Assembly: GCF_021389955.1 (NCBI RefSeq)
Contig: NZ_CP089980.1
Location: forward strand, 2,165,001 to 2,229,000
Length of the DNA: 64,000 nt
DNA from: Fulvivirga maritima
Lineage (GTDB): Bacteria > Bacteroidota > Bacteroidia > Cytophagales > Cyclobacteriaceae
Direction: 5' to 3'
The position numbers and the translations under genes were made by a program. Positions 9,480-18,494 of the stretch are shown piece after piece (position 1 is the first letter of the stretch; the number at the start of each line of letters is the position of its first letter). The notes beneath the pieces are model-generated. The model saw only the letters and a list, made by a program, of their open reading frames with translations. It made no database searches and was not told the DNA's origin.

Positions 9480-12400
9480 ATGATAGTATTTAAAAAGTTT
9501 ATTCCAATTCTTGGTTTCTTCTTATGTGTATCTGTGGGTGTATTGGCCCAGGATGCTTCTGAGAAGTTTGGTAGAAATCGCTTACAGTACGAACAGTTTG
9601 AATGGAAGTTTTTAAGTTCAGACAACTTTGATATTTATTTCTACAAAGGAGGCGATAATATTGCCAAAGAAGTAACAGAATATCTGGAAGATGAATTTGA
9701 GAAGGTAACAGATCTTATTGGATACCCTCCGTATTCTAAAACTAAAATATTTCTTTATAACTCGGTTTCTGATCTACAGCAAAGTAACGTAGGTGTAGAT
9801 GACAAGACCATAAGCCCCAGTGGACAGACCACTTTCATTAAATCTAGCATAGAAGTAGCCAATCCTGGTAATATAGAAGAGCTCAAAGAGAAGCTACTTT
9901 ATAAAGTAAGTAGTCTCATGGTTAATGAGATGATGTTTGGCGGAAGCCTAAAAGATATGTTTCAGAGCTCAGTATTACTAAACCTGCCCGAATGGTTTAT
10001 TGACGGAGCGGCACTATATGTAGCCAAAGGATGGAGCATAGAAATGGATGATTATGCCAGAGAGCTGATGAAGACTAAAAAGCCACAAAAGCTTAATCGA
10101 CTTACAGGCAAAGAAGCGGCACTTGCTGGTCAGTCTGTTTGGAATTACATAGCTCAAAAATACGGCAAAAGTAATATCTCAAACATTCTTAACTATACAC
10201 GGATTATCAGAAATGAAGAGCGAAGTATAGGCATAACCCTGGGTAGGTCTTTTGAAAGAGTACTGCAAGAGTGGCAGGAGTTTTATACAGATATAGATAA
10301 ACAGGTGGCTCAAAACTATCAGGACGCTAATAATGAGCGTATTATTATAGATAGAAAAAACCGAAAAGGCATTGTTTACAGTCATGTGAAGCTAAGCCCC
10401 GATGGAACCAAAATAGCCTACACCACTAATAACCGAGGTAAATACGAAGTACGAATACGTGATGTAGAAGGAAAAAGAAGTGACAAAGTGCTTGATGGTG
10501 GTTATAAAGTAATAGATCAGGAAGTGAACTATGAAATGCCACTTATAGATTGGGTAGATGAAAATACATTAGGCATAGTAAGGGCGAAAAAAGGACAGTA
10601 TTATTTTGTGCTTTATGATGTAGCCTCAAAAAGTAAGCTGCAAAGGCCCTTAAGGAAGTTTGATAATATAAAAAGTATGGACTTCTCAGATAATGGTCGG
10701 CTTTGGGTAGCTAGTGCTACCATTGATGGTGTTAATGATTTATACCTAATGACCACGAAAAGAGATAGGGTGAAGCGACTTATGCATGATATTTATGATG
10801 ACATGAACCCTTATTTTCTGCCTGGCACTAATATCATTGCTTTTAGCTCTAACCGAATTTCTGATACCCTCAATGTAGATACTAAAGACTTTGCTAAGGT
10901 TACGGATAACTATAATATATTTTATTATAACCTTGATACTACAGATAACATAGTAAAACGCGTTACCAACACCATCAGCTCAGATGTGAACCCCATAGCA
11001 GTGAATTCAGATAAGATTTATTACCTGAGCGATCAAAAAGGAATAGTGAACATCTTTAGTTATAGTGTAAGTACGGGCATATATACTCAGGTGACTAACT
11101 TCTCCAAGAGTATTAAAGACTTCGATATTAATTTTGAAAACAACGCCTTGATTTTCACCATGCTGGAAGGTGAAAATGACTATATCTATTACTATCCTGA
11201 CTTTGATTATAACCAACAGACTTTTACGCCACTAACCGTAAGGCAGCAATTGGAGCAAGTAAAAGCCTTCAAAAACAGAAAAAACAAGGAGAGCAAAGAG
11301 GCACTTACTGTAAAGGAAATTGTAGAAAAGAGGCTGGCTGAAGCCAAAGAAGAAATGGTAATGCCAGTAGATACAGTAACTACACCTCCTACAGATAGTA
11401 TACCAACAGACAGTGTAACCATAGAGCCTATAGTGCAAGATGAAGATATTATTGATACTGATAATTATTCATTTGATTCTGATGTGGTAGATAACGCCAC
11501 GGAAGATGAAAATGACGTAGTAAACACCAGTAACTATACCTTTGATAATGATGTGGTGGAAGAAGAGCAAAATGATTCCTTCCTGGCTCAATACCGAAAA
11601 TTAAGAACGGAAAAGAAAATAGCCGGTCCTTTCCCTTATGATAATCGTTTTAGTGCAGATAATGTAGTTACTTCATTGGTGATCCATCCATTGATGGGCT
11701 TTGGCATTAGGCTGGAAACAGGCATGACAGATATGCTGGAAAACCACAAATTTAATGGTGGTATCATGACTAACTTTGATTTACGTAGTGGTGAAATATT
11801 CGCTCAATATCAATATCTAAAGCATTTTGTAGATTACAAGGTACGTTATGATCGTAGTGTATATTTCTTTGATGATGTGTTTCATAAATTTGTGAACAAC
11901 ACATTTCAGGTAGGAGCTTCTATTCCTATTAGTACCAGAGCAAGATTGAGCTTAGAGCCTTTCTATACTCAGGTGAAATCATTAGACCTTAATAATATTA
12001 CCAGCAGCCGGGCACCTAATTCTATCTTAGACCCTATTACTGATAATTATGGTGGAGCCAATGTGGAGTTTGTTTATGATAACTCAATTATTAATGGCAT
12101 GAACCTCATTGAAGGATCTAGAGCTAAGCTGAAACTCGTGCATTATGAAGGGTTAGATGATAAAGAACTTTCATTTACCAACCTTACAGCTGATGTAAGA
12201 CACTATCAGAAAATATATAAAGAGATCGTTTTGGCTACCCGCGTATTTTATGGCCGCTCTTTTGGTAATAGCCCTAAGCAATTCCTTTTGGGAGGTATGG
12301 ATAACTGGATCCTGTTCGATGAAAATACATCAGGAGACAATAATCCGTTGGACTTCACCAGTGAAAGATATAATACTGATGTTATTTTTGCTCAGTATGC

Positions 12401-12800
12401 TACTAACCTGCGTGGCTTTGATTATGCCACATTGGTGGGAGAGAATACTTTAGTTTTTAATGGAGAACTGAGGTTGCCGCTGATAAGAGCTTTATCTAAT
12501 AAACCTATTTCCTCTAACTTCTTTAGAAATTTACAGTTTATAGGCTTTTTTGATATAGGTTCTGCCTGGACAGGTCGCTCTCCTTTTCATGAAGATAACA
12601 GCGTAAGCACAGAGACTATAACTGAAGGTAACTTTACAATATCATTGAAAAATTACCGTAATCCTTGGTTGTATAGCTATGGTGCAGGCTTACGTACCAT
12701 GTTACTGGGGTACTATGTAAAAGCTGACCTGGCATGGCCGGTTGAAGATTACAACGTAGGCTCACCTCAGATTATGTTTACATTAGGATACGACTTTTAA
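9480..12800 (+). CDS. Secreted propeller-barrel fusion protein (degenerate peptidase-MA, TolB-like propeller, BamA-like barrel)
   Basis: A 1106-residue envelope protein with a signal peptide (about 1-23, ending VLAQ). Residues about 25-270 resemble peptidase-MA-like gluzincins: LPEWFIDGAALYVAKGW near 165 corresponds to the conserved helix after the active site. The HExxH site itself is lost; the aligned place reads VNEMMFGGS. Residues about 295-590 are PD40/TolB-type propeller blades (VKLSPDGTKIAYTTN; NPYFLPGTNIIAFSSN). An acidic linker (about 640-700) holds two similar units, NYSFDSDVVD and NYTFDNDVVE. The last 370 residues are beta-rich and end in F (TLGYDF), as expected for a BamA/Omp85-type outer-membrane barrel. 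Probably an outer membrane protein with a periplasmic propeller; function unknown. Confidence 0.75.
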   Translation: MIVFKKFIPILGFFLCVSVGVLAQDASEKFGRNRLQYEQFEWKFLSSDNFDIYFYKGGDNIAKEVTEYLEDEFEKVTDLIGYPPYSKTKIFLYNSVSDLQQSNVGVDDKTISPSGQTTFIKSSIEVANPGNIEELKEKLLYKVSSLMVNEMMFGGSLKDMFQSSVLLNLPEWFIDGAALYVAKGWSIEMDDYARELMKTKKPQKLNRLTGKEAALAGQSVWNYIAQKYGKSNISNILNYTRIIRNEERSIGITLGRSFERVLQEWQEFYTDIDKQVAQNYQDANNERIIIDRKNRKGIVYSHVKLSPDGTKIAYTTNNRGKYEVRIRDVEGKRSDKVLDGGYKVIDQEVNYEMPLIDWVDENTLGIVRAKKGQYYFVLYDVASKSKLQRPLRKFDNIKSMDFSDNGRLWVASATIDGVNDLYLMTTKRDRVKRLMHDIYDDMNPYFLPGTNIIAFSSNRISDTLNVDTKDFAKVTDNYNIFYYNLDTTDNIVKRVTNTISSDVNPIAVNSDKIYYLSDQKGIVNIFSYSVSTGIYTQVTNFSKSIKDFDINFENNALIFTMLEGENDYIYYYPDFDYNQQTFTPLTVRQQLEQVKAFKNRKNKESKEALTVKEIVEKRLAEAKEEMVMPVDTVTTPPTDSIPTDSVTIEPIVQDEDIIDTDNYSFDSDVVDNATEDENDVVNTSNYTFDNDVVEEEQNDSFLAQYRKLRTEKKIAGPFPYDNRFSADNVVTSLVIHPLMGFGIRLETGMTDMLENHKFNGGIMTNFDLRSGEIFAQYQYLKHFVDYKVRYDRSVYFFDDVFHKFVNNTFQVGASIPISTRARLSLEPFYTQVKSLDLNNITSSRAPNSILDPITDNYGGANVEFVYDNSIINGMNLIEGSRAKLKLVHYEGLDDKELSFTNLTADVRHYQKIYKEIVLATRVFYGRSFGNSPKQFLLGGMDNWILFDENTSGDNNPLDFTSERYNTDVIFAQYATNLRGFDYATLVGENTLVFNGELRLPLIRALSNKPISSNFFRNLQFIGFFDIGSAWTGRSPFHEDNSVSTETITEGNFTISLKNYRNPWLYSYGAGLRTMLLGYYVKADLAWPVEDYNVGSPQIMFTLGYDF

Positions 12801-12839
12801 GTCATTTAAATTTGCCCAAGTTTTAATTAAAGACACATT

Positions 12840-13718
12840 ATGCTCATATCCATGACAGGTTATGGTGCGTCATCATATTCTGATGATAACCTTAGTATTA
12901 ATATAGAAGTAAAGACCCTTAATTCTAAATTTTTGGATCTGAACTTTCGTTTACCAAAATCATTTTCAGAGAAGGAAATTGAAATAAGAAATATAGTATC
13001 AGAAAAGCTGATAAGGGGAAAAGTGATGCTTAACATTGACTATGTTAATGAAAAAGATGCTACCCTTAAGCAAAGATATAATGAAGAGCTTTTTGCCAGA
13101 TATTATGATAGCTTACGTAAGCTGGCTGATAATGTAAATGCCTCTGATTCAGAGTTGTTTAAAATAGCTTTGAGTGCACCAGACGTGATCATTAATGACC
13201 TGAAGGAAGAAATTTCAGATCAGGAGTGGGATAGGTTACGTTCACTGATAGTAGAAGCTATAGAGCAGTGCGATGGTTTCAGGAAAAGAGAAGGTGCTGA
13301 GCTACAGAAGAAATTAGAAAGCTATGTAAGTACTATAGGTGAGCACTTAGAGGCTGTGGCAGAACTTGATCCTGCCCGTGTGGAGAGAATCAGAACAAGA
13401 ATAAAAAACAATCTCTATAAATTTGTAGAAGAAGAAAACCTGGATAAAAACAGGTTAGAGCAAGAGCTGGTTTATTATATAGAGAAATTAGACATTACTG
13501 AAGAGAAAGTAAGGCTTAAGAGTCATCTTGATCATTTCAGTGAGGTGCTTAATGATGATAGCTCCATGGGTAAAAAACTGGGATTTATTTCTCAGGAAAT
13601 GGGTCGAGAAATCAATACTATTGGCTCCAAGGCTAATGATGCTGATATTCAAAAGCATGTAGTGACCATGAAAGAAGAGCTTGAAAAAATAAAGGAACAG
13701 GTGTTGAATATTTTATAA
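12840..13718 (+). CDS. yicC: YicC family endoribonuclease
   Basis: A 292-residue protein opening with LISMTGYGASSYS, the YicC hallmark, and ending with the DUF1732 signature (QEMGREINTIGSKANDADIQ, then HVVTMKEELEKIKEQVLNIL). YicC is an endoribonuclease that in enteric bacteria helps degrade small RNAs. In Bacteroidota it is commonly found near nucleotide or cell-wall genes. Length is typical. Its 3' end overlaps the 3' end of the convergent murF by 6 bases. Confidence 0.92.
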   Translation: MLISMTGYGASSYSDDNLSINIEVKTLNSKFLDLNFRLPKSFSEKEIEIRNIVSEKLIRGKVMLNIDYVNEKDATLKQRYNEELFARYYDSLRKLADNVNASDSELFKIALSAPDVIINDLKEEISDQEWDRLRSLIVEAIEQCDGFRKREGAELQKKLESYVSTIGEHLEAVAELDPARVERIRTRIKNNLYKFVEEENLDKNRLEQELVYYIEKLDITEEKVRLKSHLDHFSEVLNDDSSMGKKLGFISQEMGREINTIGSKANDADIQKHVVTMKEELEKIKEQVLNIL

Positions 13719-14999
13719 ATATTCAACCACTGCTTCTAATCCTAAACTGCGCGAGGCTTTTACAAGAATAACAGAATCAGAGAATTCTTTTTCTTGCAAG
13801 GCTTCAATCAGTTCTTTTCTACTAGTGAAATAATGAGCTTCTGGTACATGTTTAAGTGCCGGTTTTATCAATTCACCACATAGATATATCTCGGAGAAAT
13901 GCCTTTCTGATAAGGTGGAGCCTAATTTCTCGTGCTCCAAATCACTTTCAGGTCCTAGCTCTTTCATATCTCCCAAGATGATTACTTTATCTGGGCTTTG
14001 CATTAAAGAAAGGTTTTCAATAGCTGAAGCCATGGAGCTGGGGTTGGCATTATAGGCATCTAATATTATGGTGTTAGAGCCCTTTTTTATAACCTGAGAA
14101 CGGTTGTTGCTCGGGGAATATTCGCATACAGCAGTGTTGGCAGTATTTTCTTCTACCTTAAAAAACTTGCCTATACATAGTGCTACGGCTATATTTTCGA
14201 AATTATATTTACCTATCAGCTGAGTGGTTAGCTCTTCATTATTTTCGGCAATAAGGCTAACAAAAGGAGAAGCCTCTTTAAATTCACAATGGTAATAATC
14301 TCCCTCTGCAGGATAGAAGAGCGGAGCTTCAAACCTTTTTGACATGTTTTTCAAAATCTCATTATTAGAGTTTATCCACACAGTACCATTGGTTTTTATT
14401 AAGAAATGGTAAAGTTCACTTTTGGCTCTTATCACCCCTTCAAAACCACCAAAACCTTCTAAGTGAGCCTTGCCTATATTAGTTATTAATCCATGAGTAG
14501 GTCTGGCTATTTCACAAAGAGCCGCTATTTCTCCAATATGATTGGCTCCCATTTCTATTATAGCTATTTCATGAGAGCTATTTATATTTAGTAAAGTGAG
14601 CGGAACACCGATGTGGTTGTTAAGATTACCAGCCGTAGCCAAAGTTTTATATTTTCTGGAAAGTACTGCATTGATCAGCTCCTTGGTAGTAGTTTTTCCA
14701 TTAGAGCCGGTGAGCCCAATTACCGGAATATTGAGTTGTGAACGGTGATGTGAGGCCAGATCCTGCAGGGTTTTGAGTGTGTCTTCCACTACTACATACC
14801 TTTCATCAGCCTTATAGTCATTATTGTCTATTACTGCAAGAGAAGCACCTTTAGCCAAAGCATCAGCAGCGAACTTATTGGCATCAAAATTTTCTCCTTT
14901 AAGTGCGAAAAATACATCTCCTTCCTGTATTTTTCTAGTGTCGGTAGAAACGCGGCCACTTTTTAAATAGACATTATATATTGCTTCTAATTCTTCCAT
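13713..14999 (-). CDS. murF: UDP-N-acetylmuramoyl-tripeptide--D-alanyl-D-alanine ligase
   Basis: A 428-residue Mur ligase. The ATP-binding P-loop GLTGSNGKTTTKELI lies at residues 95-109, followed by EMGANHIGEI and the central-domain motif NIGKAHLEGFGG. The N-terminal segment (STDTRKIQEGDVFFALKGENFD) identifies MurF, the last cytoplasmic step that adds D-Ala-D-Ala to the UDP-MurNAc-tripeptide, rather than MurE. It stands alone, away from a dcw cluster, as is common for MurF in this phylum. Convergent with yicC. Confidence 0.95.
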   Translation of the reverse strand: MEELEAIYNVYLKSGRVSTDTRKIQEGDVFFALKGENFDANKFAADALAKGASLAVIDNNDYKADERYVVVEDTLKTLQDLASHHRSQLNIPVIGLTGSNGKTTTKELINAVLSRKYKTLATAGNLNNHIGVPLTLLNINSSHEIAIIEMGANHIGEIAALCEIARPTHGLITNIGKAHLEGFGGFEGVIRAKSELYHFLIKTNGTVWINSNNEILKNMSKRFEAPLFYPAEGDYYHCEFKEASPFVSLIAENNEELTTQLIGKYNFENIAVALCIGKFFKVEENTANTAVCEYSPSNNRSQVIKKGSNTIILDAYNANPSSMASAIENLSLMQSPDKVIILGDMKELGPESDLEHEKLGSTLSERHFSEIYLCGELIKPALKHVPEAHYFTSRKELIEALQEKEFSDSVILVKASRSLGLEAVVEYL

Positions 15000-15004
15000 G
15001 GATA

Positions 15005-15012
15005 CAAACTTA
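15005..15012 (-). promoter_or_regulatory. Possible -7 box of murF
   Basis: The minus strand reads TAAGTTTG, a full match to TAnnTTTG, 5 bases before the murF start codon. If used, the transcript would be nearly leaderless. No clear -33 box. Confidence 0.3.
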
Positions 15013-15134
15013 ATATTACTAAGTTATGGGAAAAACTATTAATTAGAACTTATGCTAACTATTTCCATTTCTATGGCGCTATTCAAACCTTATTTTGAAG
15101 TTGTACGTTACCAAATGTAATTACTTACTTATAC

Positions 15135-17333
15135 ATGAGATTCTTTTTAACCCTAGCCTGCAGCCTGTTTTTTTCCTTGGTATGTAAATCACAATACGCT
15201 TATCAGATAGTTAATGATGTTGAAATAAGTGGCCTTTCTATGCCGTGGGCAGGAGGAATAAACTCAGCTCAATACAGTAATATAGACCTGGATGGTGATG
15301 GACAGCAAGATCTGGTGGTTTTTGATCGTACCGGGAATAAAGTCAATACATTTATTTATAAAGAGGGCCATTTTGTCTATGAGCCGGAGTACGCCTATTA
15401 CTTCCCGGAAAATCTAAACAGGTGGCTATTATTGAAAGACTTTAACTGTGATGGCAAACCTGATATTTTTACTGGTGATGCTCTGGGCATGAGGGTGTAT
15501 ATTAATACTACTCAAGAGGGTGAGCACCTAAGCTGGAGATTATTTAACAGTCGCGAACCACAGCCATCTCCATTACTGTCACAAGGTTTTTCTTCTGCTG
15601 TTAACCTACAAGTAAATACTTCTGATTTGCCTGCCATAATAGATGTTGATGGAGATGGAGATCTTGATATCCTTGTGTTTAGGCCTAGTGCTAACTCTAC
15701 CATAGAATATCATAGAAATATGAGTATGGAGAATGATGGCAATTGTGATTCATTACAAATGGAACGTATTACTCAAACATGGGGCGGAGTAAGAGAGTGT
15801 AGTTGCGGTGTGTTTGCCTTTGGTGGAGATGATTGTGGCGTTAGTGGAGGTAGGGAAGAGCACCAGGGGGGTAAGGCCATGTTTTTATATGATAGAGACG
15901 GAGATGGAGACCTTGATCTGGTAATGTCAGAAGAGACATGTAATGGCACTTATTATTTTGAAAACAAGGGTAATTCTGAAGAAGCCTATTTTGAAGAAGC
16001 GCAAACTAATTTCCCTAATGATGATGATCCTGCCTGGTTCTATATTTTCCCTTCGGCACATCATGCAGATGTAGATATGGATGGGCTTGATGATATTATG
16101 GTTTCGTCTAACCATTCTTCTAATACCACAGGAGGAATAGATTTTAGTGCATCTAGCTGGTATTATAAAAATACAGGCACTGGCTATTCGCTTATCCAAA
16201 AGGATTTTTTGCAGGATCAGATGATAGACCTCGGAGAAAATGCAAACCCAGCTTTTATAGATGAAGATGGAGACGGTGATTTAGATATGATAGTTGGCCA
16301 GTTTATTGATAACACACAAGGGTTTTTAACCGCCTCACTTAAGTTGTATGAAAATGTAGGAACCCTATCTGAGCCTGCTTTTGAGCTTAAAGATGAAGAC
16401 TATCTGGATTTATCACAGCAAGGGCTATTTAATTTCAAACCCAAGATTTATGATGTAAATGGTGATGGTAATCCTGATTTGGTAATCAGTGCAACAGATA
16501 TTTTTAATTCTACTACCAGCATTTATTATATGCTCAATCAAAGTAGTAGCTCGTTTGAGGGTACGGGAAATTTAGTACCATTTTTTAGCTTGAGTATACC
16601 AGGAGACAATTATGAGAATTATGAAATAGCCGATATTGATCAGGATGGCCGCTTTGATATTTTAGTGGGGAGGTTAACCGGGAGGGTAGAGTATTATCGA
16701 AATTTGGGCAATTGGTCTAACCCATCTTTTGCCATACAAACCAATACTTTTTATAACTTGGATTACAGCACTTCAAGAATAAACCCTTCCATAGAAATAG
16801 CGGATCTTAATGCTGATGGAAATGATGAATTGATCATAGGTGATCAGAGAGGAACATTAACTATTTTCGACAATTTTAGAGATCATTTAGATGATCCTGA
16901 GCCAGGGATTACCGATTTTATGAGACCTAGAGATGAAGAGTACCTTACTACTTTTACCTTTGGAAGCAAGACTTTTCCTACAGTCGTTAATTTATTTAAT
17001 GAAGATCATCCTGCCATAGTAATAGGCACCGGCCAGGGCGGGGTAAATATTTTGCAAAGTACTGAAGCCGTAGAAGGAAGAGAGAATTTAAGTGATTTAG
17101 ATATCTACCCTAACCCTGTAATTAAATCAGAAAGAACCACAGTGAGTATAAGCTCCCGGTACAGTGGTGAAGCCGTGATATTAAATACATTAGGACAAGC
17201 GGTTTCAGGAAGATTCTCCTTACGAGCCAATGTGCCTGGTACTGTTTCCATAAAAAATCTGGCAGAAGGTATTTACATAGTTTATGTAAACGGATCGAAA
17301 AGCATTAGTCAAAAATTCATAGTTGTAGATTGA
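15135..17333 (+). CDS. FG-GAP/VCBS repeat protein with type IX sorting domain
   Basis: A 732-residue secreted protein with a signal peptide (about 1-20). It holds at least nine calcium-loop units of the DxDxDGxxD type (for example DLDGDGQQDLVVF, DVDGDGDLDILVF, DRDGDGDLDLVMS, DEDGDGDLDMIVG, DVNGDGNPDLVIS, DLNADGNDELIIG), the signature of FG-GAP/VCBS beta-propellers. A cysteine-rich insert lies at about residues 197-240 (CDSL, ECSCG, DDCG). The end, from LDIYPNPV (about residue 655), is a type A T9SS sorting domain. The surface role is unknown; adhesion or ligand binding is typical of the fold. A further small gene overlaps its stop codon. Confidence 0.88.
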   Translation: MRFFLTLACSLFFSLVCKSQYAYQIVNDVEISGLSMPWAGGINSAQYSNIDLDGDGQQDLVVFDRTGNKVNTFIYKEGHFVYEPEYAYYFPENLNRWLLLKDFNCDGKPDIFTGDALGMRVYINTTQEGEHLSWRLFNSREPQPSPLLSQGFSSAVNLQVNTSDLPAIIDVDGDGDLDILVFRPSANSTIEYHRNMSMENDGNCDSLQMERITQTWGGVRECSCGVFAFGGDDCGVSGGREEHQGGKAMFLYDRDGDGDLDLVMSEETCNGTYYFENKGNSEEAYFEEAQTNFPNDDDPAWFYIFPSAHHADVDMDGLDDIMVSSNHSSNTTGGIDFSASSWYYKNTGTGYSLIQKDFLQDQMIDLGENANPAFIDEDGDGDLDMIVGQFIDNTQGFLTASLKLYENVGTLSEPAFELKDEDYLDLSQQGLFNFKPKIYDVNGDGNPDLVISATDIFNSTTSIYYMLNQSSSSFEGTGNLVPFFSLSIPGDNYENYEIADIDQDGRFDILVGRLTGRVEYYRNLGNWSNPSFAIQTNTFYNLDYSTSRINPSIEIADLNADGNDELIIGDQRGTLTIFDNFRDHLDDPEPGITDFMRPRDEEYLTTFTFGSKTFPTVVNLFNEDHPAIVIGTGQGGVNILQSTEAVEGRENLSDLDIYPNPVIKSERTTVSISSRYSGEAVILNTLGQAVSGRFSLRANVPGTVSIKNLAEGIYIVYVNGSKSISQKFIVVD

Positions 17334-17701
17334 GGTTATTACTTTATATAAAAATAGCGGAAGATCGCTTTCACTTTGAAAAGGTTAACTTTCTAGGGGT
17401 AAAGGAAGCGAATGTATTTGATGTTGATAATTATTCTGATGCCTTAAGCGTTGACTTGGCACTGAAGGCAATGAAATTATCGGAGAAGCTCTTAGTGTAT
17501 ATTGAAGTAAAAGAGGAGATAGATGTAAAAAGTCTATTTAAAATTTTCCAATATCTTTCAAGACCACAGCAGCCTGTAACCATAGTTTATTCCGGTATTA
17601 AGCATCATTTAGTAAGCAGTCTTTTGCGGGCAGTAAAAGGAGAAGTCTTTATTCAGGAAAATCAAGAACTCCAGCAAGCCATCAGTTGGCTGGAGAATTA
17701 A
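17330..17701 (+). CDS. Small hypothetical protein, TTG start overlapping the previous stop
   Basis: A 123-residue protein I do not recognise. The frame opens with TTG whose last two bases are shared with the TGA stop of the upstream FG-GAP gene (TTGA), which implies translational coupling. The next in-frame ATG is at codon 48 and would remove the first predicted strands. The sequence alternates hydrophobic strands (LLLYIKIAED; KLLVYIEVKEE; PVTIVYSGI) with amphipathic helices, suggesting a small alpha/beta cytoplasmic domain. No signal peptide or membrane segment. Its continuous frame fills the space to the convergent amidase gene. Confidence 0.7.
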   Translation: MRLLLYIKIAEDRFHFEKVNFLGVKEANVFDVDNYSDALSVDLALKAMKLSEKLLVYIEVKEEIDVKSLFKIFQYLSRPQQPVTIVYSGIKHHLVSSLLRAVKGEVFIQENQELQQAISWLEN

Positions 17702-17705
17702 TTAG

Positions 17706-18494
17706 TTAGTTTATAGAGAATTTATCGGCATCCAACTGAGCTGGAAATTTCTCTCTAAAGCGTAGCAGTTCTTCTCCATTAAGGCTGGTAGTGTAAATTG
17801 CTTCATCATCTAAGCGGTGATAAAGTTTCTCTCCTTTCGGGGAAATAATAGCTGAGCTACCATTATAGCTGATGCCTTTACCATCTTCTCCTGTTCTGTT
17901 TACACCTATGGTATAGCATAAATTTTCTATAGCTCGCGCTTGTAGCAAGGCATCCCAGGCAGACACTCTGGCTTGTGGCCAGTTAGCTACATATATGGCC
18001 AGATCATATTCAAATTCTCCTTCGGCACTTATATTTCGGCTAAAAACAGGGAAGCGAAGGTCATAACAAACTAAGGGACAAATGCGCCAACCTTTAAGAG
18101 AAACCACCAGTCTTTTGCTGCCTGCTGAATAGTGGTCATGCTCATTGGCCATTCTGAAAAGGTGCCTTTTATCATACGTTTGGTATTCTCCTGATGGCGT
18201 CATCCAAATAAGTCGATTGTAATAATTGTTATTTTCTTTCACTATGTAGCTTCCGCAAATACAAGCTTTAGTCTGCTCTGCCATTTGACGCATCCATCGG
18301 AAGGTGGTGAAATTCATCGGTTCAGCCAGCTTTTCCGCTTCCATACTAAAGCCTGTAGTAAACATCTCAGGCAGTACTATCAAGTCCGTACTTTCTTCTA
18401 TTTGCCATATTTTCTCTTCAAACATGGCGAGATTAGCACTAGTATTTTGCCAGTGGAGGCTGGATTGAATGATGGATACCTTTAAATCTTGCAT
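17706..18494 (-). CDS. Nitrilase-superfamily omega-amidase (YafV type)
   Basis: A 262-residue carbon-nitrogen hydrolase with the complete catalytic triad: E43 in LPEMFTTGFS, K109 in TYDKRHLF, and C143 in LVCYDLRFPVF. The TTGFSME segment and length are typical of YafV/Nit2-like omega-amidases, which hydrolyse the alpha-ketoglutaramate produced when glutamine is used as the amino donor. It overlaps the upstream aminotransferase by 13 bases. That pairing is the expected glutamine transaminase plus omega-amidase couple, which makes transamination of keto acids, such as the methionine-salvage keto acid, irreversible. The substrate is inferred from family and context. Confidence 0.88.
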   Translation of the reverse strand: MQDLKVSIIQSSLHWQNTSANLAMFEEKIWQIEESTDLIVLPEMFTTGFSMEAEKLAEPMNFTTFRWMRQMAEQTKACICGSYIVKENNNYYNRLIWMTPSGEYQTYDKRHLFRMANEHDHYSAGSKRLVVSLKGWRICPLVCYDLRFPVFSRNISAEGEFEYDLAIYVANWPQARVSAWDALLQARAIENLCYTIGVNRTGEDGKGISYNGSSAIISPKGEKLYHRLDDEAIYTTSLNGEELLRFREKFPAQLDADKFSIN

